Shown: in pieces, positions 20,011-26,665 of the stretch
Layout of the letters: every line of letters begins with the position of its first letter
Numbering within the stretch: the stretch's first letter is position 1
Notes under the pieces: generated by a model
What the model was told of the DNA's origin: nothing
Seen by the model: only the letters and a program-made list of their open reading frames with translations
The model's database searches: none
Position numbers and translations under genes: made by a program
Source of the DNA: Caldilinea sp. CFX5
GTDB taxonomy: Bacteria > Chloroflexota > Anaerolineae > Caldilineales > Caldilineaceae
Assembly: GCA_021405325.1 (NCBI GenBank)
Contig: QWII01000023.1
Span: 77,567 to 141,566, forward strand
Reading direction: 5' to 3'
Length of the DNA: 64,000 nucleotides

Positions 20011-20039
20011 ACTATACTGCACAAAGCGGTTTTTGTCAA
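20011..20039 (-). promoter_or_regulatory. Sigma-70-like promoter of the small membrane protein gene
   Basis: On the minus strand TTGACA (20039-20034), a 17-base spacer and TATAGT (20016-20011) form a near-consensus promoter. The predicted start of transcription is near 20004, about 95 bases before the ATG at 19909. Confidence 0.8.
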
Positions 20040-20137
20040 CTGCTAGTAAAAAAACGAGGAAAATAACTTAAACATTGTTCACTTAGTTTGCGAAATTGTT
20101 ATTTTTTTTGAGCGAATCCAGCCAAGGCGTCAGCTTG

Positions 20138-21103
20138 CTACCAATGAGTACTCACCCGTTGTTTGACAAGCCAATCCCGTTCGAGCAGTTGAAGAAATTG
20201 TCTGTTCTCTTGCGTAAGTTCTTCGGTTCTGGCGCTCAAGGGGTAATGCAAGCGCTGTTCAGCAAAACGGCGCACCAGTCCATCTTGTGTGGTCCGTAGC
20301 AACGGTTTGAGCAGGGCATTTGCCATTTCACGATTGCCGGCGATATCGTGGGCGGTGGCGATCCAAATGGTGCGTGTGTCAGCATTAATGCTTTCCAGCA
20401 CTGGCGTATGCAAAAGCTTGTTGGCTTGTTCTGTACAGCCGCCAAAGGTAAATGCATAAAGAAAGCAATACTCTACTACAGCCGGCGCTTCAACAAAGGT
20501 GGTGTAGTGGTCGCGTATGACCTGAAGAAGTTTGTTGCGTTCGCCCAACTCCCCTAATGCTCGCAAATAGTAGCGTGTCAGATCAAGCCGTTGGGCCAGC
20601 GCAACTTGTGCCGGCTCATTTTCCCACCATTGCTTTAAACCTGACCAATCCTGGCGGAAATAGAAGAGCATACAGATCTGATTGGGGGTGGGCGGGTGAT
20701 CCTGCGCTTGGGCAATAAGCTGGATGGCTTCCTGGTGCTTGCCCTGACTTGCCTGTTCGTAGGCGCAGTAAATCGCCTCTTGCCAGGCCCAGTCGGCCAG
20801 CGGATGCAACCAACGCAAGCTGTTTTTTACCCGACGCGCACCTGCAAAGTTACCCTGATAGAACAAACGATCGGAAAAACGAAAACCCAGCGAGGGAATG
20901 ACAGCGAGAATGACCCAGGCGACAACACTGATGTAGCCGGCATGGCTACGCCAGAAAAGTAAGCTGGCAGCAGTACAGAGCAAGATGCCGGTGGAAATTG
21001 GGATCCAACGGCGGCTATTACGCACGGGGTCGGTTAGCGTCTGCAAAATGGTGATCGATGATGCAATAATGACAATAACAACTAAGATCAGGTTTAATCC
21101 CAT
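20138..21103 (-). CDS. Membrane protein with TPR-like helical domain
   Basis: The open frame runs upstream to TTG 21241, but a consensus promoter lies at 21241-21213, inside that extension, so I place the start at ATG 21103 (MGLNLILVV). The protein then has about 321 residues: three N-terminal membrane segments within about residues 1-80, then an alpha-helical cytoplasmic part with TPR-like periodicity (WAWQEAIYCAYEQASQGKHQEAIQLI, cut here by composition only). The fold resembles the helical region that precedes rhomboid protease domains in some Chloroflexota and cyanobacterial proteins, but no rhomboid GxSG segment is present. Function unknown. The start has no clear ribosome site, so its position remains uncertain. 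Confidence 0.55.
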   Translation of the reverse strand: MGLNLILVVIVIIASSITILQTLTDPVRNSRRWIPISTGILLCTAASLLFWRSHAGYISVVAWVILAVIPSLGFRFSDRLFYQGNFAGARRVKNSLRWLHPLADWAWQEAIYCAYEQASQGKHQEAIQLIAQAQDHPPTPNQICMLFYFRQDWSGLKQWWENEPAQVALAQRLDLTRYYLRALGELGERNKLLQVIRDHYTTFVEAPAVVEYCFLYAFTFGGCTEQANKLLHTPVLESINADTRTIWIATAHDIAGNREMANALLKPLLRTTQDGLVRRFAEQRLHYPLSARTEELTQENRQFLQLLERDWLVKQRVSTHW

Positions 21104-21212
21104 GATGGCAGCGTACAAATCAGGCTTGATGAAGCGCAACTGCGTGTTGATTGCGGCAGGATTGTTTAATACAATCAGATTGAAAATTACAAAAATGTAA
21201 TTTTGATTTGGT

Positions 21213-21241
21213 ATTATACCGTGCTTTACACAGAAAGTCAA
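21213..21241 (-). promoter_or_regulatory. Consensus sigma-70 promoter
   Basis: On the minus strand TTGACT (21241-21236), a 17-base spacer and a perfect TATAAT (21218-21213). Transcription would start near 21206, which excludes the TTG at 21241 as start codon of the downstream membrane protein gene and favours ATG 21103. Confidence 0.85.
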
Positions 21242-21328
21242 TTACCCTGGTTGCCCGGGTTGCCGGCCCCGATTATTCCAAACCAAGGCAAAACAAAATT
21301 GTCGAATGACCTTGTGATAATTCCTTTG

Positions 21329-22399
21329 TTATTTTACTTCGTGTAGAAGCGGTTCTTTGGCAAGCCACCGTAAGATATTGGTATAATCATCACTGCGCCA
21401 GGCGACCTGATCTTTGCTGCGCACACCAAAAGCGATATGGGGTGTTAACAAGAGATTCGCCCTGTTCTCGCGTGCTAGCTGCACAAGTGGATGATTGGCA
21501 GGCAATGGCTCCCACTCATAAGTGTCCAAGGCGGCGCCGCCTAGGTGGCCTGCTTGCAACGCTGCGACTAAATCAGCTTCGTGAACCGTGCCGCCACTGC
21601 CGCAACTGACGAGAAAGGCGCCCCGTCTCATCTGTTGAAAAACCGCCCTATTCAGATGCAACTCGGTCTCCGCTGAGTAGGGAAGAAGGTTACACAGAAA
21701 ATCGCTTTGGGCGAAGAGGGTTTCCTCAGTCCCATAGGTGATCCCCAGCTCTGCTTCTACGGTCACGGGTAGCCGCCGTCGTTTGTGATACAACACCTGC
21801 GCCGGTCGAAACCCGCGCAGACAGCGCGCCAACTCGGCGCCAATCTCCCCAAAGCCCAGGATGCCCACGGTCTTTTGGTAGAGACCATCAATGTTGCTGC
21901 GATTGGTCCAATTGTAGGCAAAGGTGTTTTCATCCGTGCGGTGGGCCGGTCGTCCCCAATCGATTGCGGCTGTGGTCATAGCTTGCGCTTCCACTAGCCG
22001 TTTCACCAACGCCAACATCTGCATCACCAAATGTTCCGCCACGAGGATACAACCTTCAATCGGCCAGGTGCAAACGGGAATGCCACGCGCACGCGCCGCC
22101 GCTACATCAATATCATAGGTGAGCGATCCCAAGCGTTGGATCAGTTGCAAGCGGTGACCGGCGGCAATCATTTCGGCATCAATGGCGCCGGCCCGTTCAC
22201 TGATCAAAAAGTCCATTTGCGGCAATCGCGCCAGAATGGTGGCGCGATCCGGCGTCCGCAACATGGTGACGGCCACTGCCGCCGGCGCCGCTTCTAACGC
22301 TGCTTGTTGATGATGGGGGCTACGTTCGGTCAGAAAAAGAAGTTGATAGGCTTGACTGGACATAAGATTCATTTCTAGTCGGACGCAACAATGGGCCAT
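21329..22399 (-). CDS. D-isomer 2-hydroxyacid dehydrogenase-like protein
   Basis: This 356-residue protein has the two-domain fold of NAD-dependent D-2-hydroxyacid dehydrogenases. The Rossmann motif is VGILGFGEIGAELARCLRGF (about 178-197). AALDTYEWEPLP holds the conserved acidic region, and the catalytic His lies in LLTPHIAFG (His321). In the usual NTARGGxVDE segment this protein reads SCGSGGTVHE, so the conserved substrate-binding Arg is Ser268. The substrate preference may be altered, or the enzyme may not act on 2-oxoacids. Possible starts are at 22399 and at internal Met residues 10 and 13 (the last at 22363); none has a strong ribosome site. A TATAAT at 22460-22455 lies upstream. Confidence 0.75.
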   Translation of the reverse strand: MAHCCVRLEMNLMSSQAYQLLFLTERSPHHQQAALEAAPAAVAVTMLRTPDRATILARLPQMDFLISERAGAIDAEMIAAGHRLQLIQRLGSLTYDIDVAAARARGIPVCTWPIEGCILVAEHLVMQMLALVKRLVEAQAMTTAAIDWGRPAHRTDENTFAYNWTNRSNIDGLYQKTVGILGFGEIGAELARCLRGFRPAQVLYHKRRRLPVTVEAELGITYGTEETLFAQSDFLCNLLPYSAETELHLNRAVFQQMRRGAFLVSCGSGGTVHEADLVAALQAGHLGGAALDTYEWEPLPANHPLVQLARENRANLLLTPHIAFGVRSKDQVAWRSDDYTNILRWLAKEPLLHEVK

Positions 22400-22454
22400 C
22401 GCTTGTGTGTAAGCTCCCTTCCATTACACTTTGACGGCTTTGGTGATAGCGTGT

Positions 22455-22460
22455 ATTATA
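22455..22460 (-). promoter_or_regulatory. Candidate -10 box of the dehydrogenase-like gene
   Basis: A perfect TATAAT on the minus strand, preceded by TG, 55-90 bases upstream of the possible start codons. The -35 region at 17 bases is poor (TACGCA-like). Confidence 0.4.
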
Positions 22461-22606
22461 CAGGTCAGTGCCCATTGTGCGTAATCGCCCCAAACCCAAA
22501 TGGCTTGTCATCAGCTTTTGACGATGGCTGGTTCTATAAATAATACAATTGCGACGACATGGTTGCTGCCGTCAGGCAAACCGTTAAACGGATAGATATA
22601 ACAATT

Positions 22607-22697
22607 GGCTCATGTACGGAAAGCGTGAATACCTGTCAGGTTTGCGAAACCTGACAGGTGTGGCTGGTTGAGACCTCACACTTTCTGTACATGAGCC
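22607..22697. repeat. Nested inverted-repeat element upstream of PhyH gene
   Basis: Outer arms at 22607-22628 and 22676-22697 (GGCTCATGTAC start) are reverse complements with two mismatches. Nested inside them is a perfect 13-bp stem, ACCTGTCAGGTTT (22631-22643) and its complement (22647-22659). The whole 91-base unit ends eight bases before the ribosome site of the PhyH gene, so it may lie in its leader. It looks like a small palindromic mobile element or a leader hairpin. Confidence 0.75.
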
Positions 22698-22719
22698 TAA
22701 CAATTTAGGAGAAGTAAAC

Positions 22720-23598
22720 ATGCAAACAAACGGTCAATCGAACGGCTACCACAAGCCTTTCCCCGCGCTCACGCCGGCGCAACGGCTGCATTTAGATGTC
22801 TACGGCTATGTTATTATCGAAAATACGCTGACGGCGGACGAAGCAGGGCGGATGCGCGAAGCGCTGCAAAAACTCAAGCGCGACCTGATCGCCACCGGCG
22901 ACCCGGCCAACGCTGTGGTGCGCGGCGCGCGCTTTTCGACCTACAAGCTGCACCACGTCCATTTTGCCCACATTCTGGAGGCGGACCCGGCAATTCTGGA
23001 TTACTTGACCCACCCGCGCTTGGTGGCGATGGCGGAAGAGTTTGTCGGCGGCGTCGTGCGTTTGGAGGAATCGGAAGCGATTATCAATTCCCGCGCGCCG
23101 GACTATGACCCCGGCGCGCCGGTGCGCTATGGCTTTCATACCGGCACCCGCCCCGATCTCGGCACCTATACCGAAAATGGCCTCTTCCACTGTAACTTTG
23201 TCAAAACCCTGACCAACCTGACCGACCTCGGTCCTGATGACGGCGGCACAGTAGTAATTGCCGGCAGCCACAAGATCAAGGCGCCGCAAGCCCAAGTGAT
23301 CGCCTGCGCCTACGAAGACCCGTCGCTGATCCATCAATTCATCGCCCCCGCCGGCTCGACCCTGCTCTTTGCCGAGTCGTTGATCCACGCCACCGGTCAA
23401 CTGCGCAGCGACAAAGAACGGGTGATCATCATTGGCGGCTACACACCCCCCATGTTCCGCGCTTGGCCCGGCCAGGAACCGAGTCAAGCCTTTGTGGACA
23501 ACCTGCCTGATATTTACAAACCGTTGATCGGCGCGACCGATAGCTGGCACTGGCAACAGCGCTATCGCTCGTTGGATATGCCGGTGGTGAATAATTAA
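22720..23598 (+). CDS. Phytanoyl-CoA dioxygenase (PhyH) family protein
   Basis: A 292-residue protein with the double-stranded beta-helix layout of Fe(II)/2-oxoglutarate dioxygenases. The N-terminal LDVYGYVIIENTLTADEAGR is the usual PhyH opening. GTVVIAGSHK is the conserved PGSHK-type turn, and ESLIHATGQLRSDKERVII supplies the distal His and the 2-oxoglutarate-binding Arg. The proximal H-x-D is less clear: LFHCNFVKT has His but not an obvious Asp two residues on, so metal binding should be examined. An AGGAGAAG ribosome site precedes ATG 22720. The M24 peptidase gene follows after about 40 bases, so the two are probably co-transcribed. The substrate is unknown. Confidence 0.8.
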   Translation: MQTNGQSNGYHKPFPALTPAQRLHLDVYGYVIIENTLTADEAGRMREALQKLKRDLIATGDPANAVVRGARFSTYKLHHVHFAHILEADPAILDYLTHPRLVAMAEEFVGGVVRLEESEAIINSRAPDYDPGAPVRYGFHTGTRPDLGTYTENGLFHCNFVKTLTNLTDLGPDDGGTVVIAGSHKIKAPQAQVIACAYEDPSLIHQFIAPAGSTLLFAESLIHATGQLRSDKERVIIIGGYTPPMFRAWPGQEPSQAFVDNLPDIYKPLIGATDSWHWQQRYRSLDMPVVNN

Positions 23599-23640
23599 TT
23601 GTCAATCAGCAACGAATAATTGTTAACGAGGATGGGACGT

Positions 23641-24726
23641 ATGACACGGGCTGCACGTTTACAGCAGGCGCTGGCGGCACAGGGCTATGATGCTTTTGTG
23701 GCGACCCAGCGCCCGAACCAACTTTACTTTACTCCCCACGCCGAGCCGGTTTCCGGCTTGCCGCCGATTCCGTTTCTGGTGTTGACCGGTGATACGCCCA
23801 TTGCGATTCCCGGCCCTATGTTTTACTATGCCTGTCGCGACCAACTGACTCGGTGTACGGTGGTCAAGACCGAAGTCGGCGACCCATCGGCGCAGGAACA
23901 GTTGGCGGCGACGATCAAAGCGCACGGCTGGCGACGGGTGGCCTTTGATCAACTCTCGCCGGTGCTGGCCGATGCGCTCCATGCGGCGGCGCCCAGCACG
24001 CTTTGTGTCGCCGAACCCAAACTTGGCCCAATCCTTCGTCGCACCAAAGAGCCGGGGGAGTTAGCCTTGCTCCGGGAAGCAGCGCATATCTCCGATCTCG
24101 GCATGATCACCGCCTTTCAGGCGGCGCGACCAGGCGCCACCAATCGCGACGTGGCCGCCGAAGCCGCCGCCGTAATGCTCAAGGCGGGCTGTGAGGAAGC
24201 AGGAATGCAGGTGGTCAGCGGCCCCGGCACGGCCTATATGGGTACCGGCAATTGGGTGCTGGACCCGCGCCGGGTGATCCAAGAAGGGGACATGGTGCTG
24301 GTCGATATGGGCATTCTCTATCACGGCTATCTCGGCGACCAGACCCGCACCGCCATTGTCGGCGAAGGGACGCCACAACAGCGGGCGTTGATCACCACCG
24401 TGCAGCAAGCCTACCGCACCACCCGCGACGCCATGAAACCAGGCGCCCGTAGCGCCGATCTCTATCAGATCACAGTGAACATATTGCAGGAAAAAGGCTG
24501 GCGCCAATACTTCCCCCATCACATTTCGCATGGGCTGGGCTTGGGCGGTGACTTGCCACGCATCGCCATCGATAGCGACGATGTGCTGCAAATCGGTGAC
24601 ACTCTTTCCTGCGAACCGGGCGTCTACATCCCCGGCATCGGCGGTGCCCGCTTTGAAAATATGCTCTATCTTGGGGAAACCGGCGTGGAAGAGTTGACGA
24701 AGTCGCCGGTGGATCCGGTGGGGTAA
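23641..24726 (+). CDS. M24 family metallopeptidase (Xaa-Pro aminopeptidase-like)
   Basis: I place the start at ATG 23641 because GAGGA sits eight bases before it, although the frame is open upstream. The 361-residue protein has a creatinase-type N domain (ARLQQALAAQGYDAFVATQR) and the pita-bread M24 domain. Metal ligands are visible as Asp in LVDMGILYHGYLGDQTRT (the D-x10-D pair), His in HISHGLGLGGDLPR, Glu in LSCEPGVYIPG and Glu in ARFENMLYL. It should remove N-terminal residues next to proline or act on a creatinase-like substrate. It follows the PhyH gene closely on the same strand. A 36-bp inverted repeat starts two bases after its stop. Confidence 0.85.
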   Translation: MTRAARLQQALAAQGYDAFVATQRPNQLYFTPHAEPVSGLPPIPFLVLTGDTPIAIPGPMFYYACRDQLTRCTVVKTEVGDPSAQEQLAATIKAHGWRRVAFDQLSPVLADALHAAAPSTLCVAEPKLGPILRRTKEPGELALLREAAHISDLGMITAFQAARPGATNRDVAAEAAAVMLKAGCEEAGMQVVSGPGTAYMGTGNWVLDPRRVIQEGDMVLVDMGILYHGYLGDQTRTAIVGEGTPQQRALITTVQQAYRTTRDAMKPGARSADLYQITVNILQEKGWRQYFPHHISHGLGLGGDLPRIAIDSDDVLQIGDTLSCEPGVYIPGIGGARFENMLYLGETGVEELTKSPVDPVG

Positions 24727-24728
24727 CA

Positions 24729-24912
24729 GCACCACAACAACGGATTCGGGACAGGAACGGATTTGGCTTGTCGGTCGAATTGATCGTGGTGCTAACAAGT
24801 CTAAACAAACAGTGCTGTCACGTTGATTTTCAATCGACGCCCACTTGGTTGCACCAGGTCTACCAGCACGCAGAACAAATCCGTTCCTGTCCCGAATCCG
24901 TTGTTGTGGTGC
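24729..24912. repeat. 184-base element with 36-bp perfect terminal inverted repeats
   Basis: Arms at 24729-24764 and 24877-24912 are perfect 36-bp reverse complements. The unit fills the gap between two convergent genes almost exactly: it begins 2 bases after the M24 stop and ends 1 base before the dipeptidase stop on the other strand. Inside is a weaker pair (TGGTGCTAACAAGT against ACTTGGTTGCACCA), so the RNA or single strand could fold into a large cruciform. No open frame is inside. It could be a MITE-like element or a structured bidirectional 3-prime region. Confidence 0.85.
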
Positions 24913-24913
24913 G

Positions 24914-26281
24914 TTATTCCCTCCCCAACCGTTCCAACAACAGACAATACGCCTTCTGCCCGCGTTCATAATTGTGTAGCCGGAAGAATTCGTTGGGCGA
25001 GTGTTGTTTTTCGTCGTTGAGCGCAAAGGCGAAGTTGACTGTGTAGACGCCCAGCACCTTCTGGAAGAGGCTACAGAAGGGGATGCTGCCGCCGGAGCGG
25101 ACATAGAGCGGCTCTTCTTCATAGAGTTCCAGGTGGACATCGCGGGCGGCCAGGTTGCCGGGATGATCAACGGGCATGAGATAGGGATCGGCCTTGTTGT
25201 TGCCCACTTGCACATTGACCGTCACGCCAGGAGGCGTGTGGGTGAGAATGTGTTTCGTCAGCAGGTCGGCGATCTCTTCGGGGCGCTGATCGGCCACCAG
25301 GCGACAGGTGATCTTGGCGTGCGCCTCGCTGGGCAGAACGGTCTTGGTGCCGATGCCCTGGAAGCCGCCCCAAATGCCATTCACTTCCAACGTGGGCCGC
25401 GCCCAGATGCGTTCGAGAGTGCTGTAGCCCGGTTCGCCATAGGTGTCATTGACGTCAACCCGCGCCTTAAATGCCTCATCATCATGGGGCACAGCGGCGA
25501 TATGCGCTCGGTCCTCGCTGCCTAATGGGCGCACGCGGTCATAGAAGCCTTCGACCAGAATTTTGCCATCGGCGGCGCGCATGGAATCAAGAATCTCCAC
25601 CAGGGCATGGATCGGGTTGGCAATGGCGCCGCCAAACATGCCGGAGTGGACATCGGCATTTGGCCCACGCACATCGATCTGCAAGGCCGCCAGCCCGCGC
25701 AGGCCAACCGTCAACTCCGGTTGCGTGTCGCTATATTGGCCGCCGTCCGAACTGATCACCATATCACAGGTGAACTTGGCTTTGTTAGCCTCGACAAAGG
25801 GGGGCAGTGTTGGGCTGCCGATCTCTTCTTGCCCTTCAAAGAAATATTTGACGTTGACGGGCAACTTGCCTTCGCTTTGGAGCAACGCCTCGGTCGCCAG
25901 AATCGGGGGCAACATGTTCCCCTTATCATCATTCGAGCCACGCGCATAAACACGACCGTCCTTAATCGTCGGCTCAAAGGGTGGATTCTCCCACAAGTCG
26001 AGCGGATCGACCGGCTGTACATCAAAGTGGCCGTAGATCATCACTGTCGGTTTGCCGGGGGCGTGCAGCCAATCGCCATAGACGACAGGGTGGCCGCCCG
26101 TTTCCATGATCTCCACATGTTCAATACCGGCGCGCCGCATCCGGTTGGCGACCCACTCGCCCGCCTTGCGCACATCCGCCGCATTCTCCGGCAAACTGGA
26201 GATGCTAGGGATGCGCAGAAAATCAAGCAATTCATCCAAAAAGCGCGCCTTGTTGTCGGCCAGGTAATTCTGCCAGGTCAT
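24914..26281 (-). CDS. M20 family dipeptidase
   Basis: The start is placed at ATG 26281 (MTWQNYLADN) because GGAG lies at good spacing; an in-frame upstream Met at 26314 lacks one. The 455-residue protein matches M20 dipeptidases of the CNDP/DUG1 type. Zinc ligands appear in YGHFDVQPVDP (His and the following Asp), RGSNDDKG (bridging Asp), EGQEEIGSP (general-base Glu and metal Glu), and a late His in the C-terminal GGSIPF region. The dimerisation domain lies around residues 200-320. It would hydrolyse dipeptides or short peptides in the cytoplasm. It is convergent with the M24 peptidase; both peptide-degrading genes meet at the 36-bp inverted repeat. Confidence 0.85.
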   Translation of the reverse strand: MTWQNYLADNKARFLDELLDFLRIPSISSLPENAADVRKAGEWVANRMRRAGIEHVEIMETGGHPVVYGDWLHAPGKPTVMIYGHFDVQPVDPLDLWENPPFEPTIKDGRVYARGSNDDKGNMLPPILATEALLQSEGKLPVNVKYFFEGQEEIGSPTLPPFVEANKAKFTCDMVISSDGGQYSDTQPELTVGLRGLAALQIDVRGPNADVHSGMFGGAIANPIHALVEILDSMRAADGKILVEGFYDRVRPLGSEDRAHIAAVPHDDEAFKARVDVNDTYGEPGYSTLERIWARPTLEVNGIWGGFQGIGTKTVLPSEAHAKITCRLVADQRPEEIADLLTKHILTHTPPGVTVNVQVGNNKADPYLMPVDHPGNLAARDVHLELYEEEPLYVRSGGSIPFCSLFQKVLGVYTVNFAFALNDEKQHSPNEFFRLHNYERGQKAYCLLLERLGRE

Positions 26282-26335
26282 TTGGGATTCTTCTCCTTGT
26301 TTCAAATCGTTCAATATTTTGTAGCAGGCAAACCA

Positions 26336-26404
26336 ATCAAAGATTACGCAGACTACGCAGACTAAATAAAAGAAGAAATCTGCGTAATCGGCGTAATCTT
26401 TGAT
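26336..26404. repeat. 26-bp inverted repeat, TTACGCAGA-type
   Basis: Arms at 26336-26361 and 26379-26404 match as reverse complements with two mismatches; each arm is a doubled word (GATTACGCAGA). It lies between the co-directional FmdB and dipeptidase genes and could act as a terminator or processing site between them. Confidence 0.75.
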
Positions 26405-26416
26405 AAATCTTGTTCT

Positions 26417-26650
26417 TTAGTTACGACAGCCGCAAGCCCCGCCGCAACAGCCGCCGGCCATCGGCATGGACATGGGCATGGCTGCGCCGCCGCCTTCGCT
26501 CTTGACGCTGCTGGCGAAGATCGAAAGCACCCGTTGTGACGAGGGCTGGCGACAAGCGGGACAGGTGGTCGCTTCATCTGCCTTTTGGGCCGGGCGCAAC
26601 TGTTCAAAGGTATCTTTGCAGGTCGGGCAAAAATATTCGTATAGTGGCAT
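26417..26650 (-). CDS. FmdB-family zinc ribbon protein
   Basis: A 77-residue protein with the typical FmdB opening MPLYEYFCPTCKDTFEQL and the second knuckle TTCPACRQP, so four cysteines (two CxxC) form a zinc ribbon at residues 8-37. After a small helix (QRVLSIFASSV) comes a Met/Gly/Cys-rich tail (PMAGGCCGGACGCRN) that may bind an additional metal. FmdB-type proteins are small putative regulators with poorly defined roles. An AGAGGA ribosome site precedes ATG 26650. It lies 15 bases downstream of the choice-of-anchor-B gene on the same strand and is likely co-transcribed with it. Confidence 0.85.
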   Translation of the reverse strand: MPLYEYFCPTCKDTFEQLRPAQKADEATTCPACRQPSSQRVLSIFASSVKSEGGGAAMPMSMPMAGGCCGGACGCRN

Positions 26651-26665
26651 GACGGTACATCCTCT

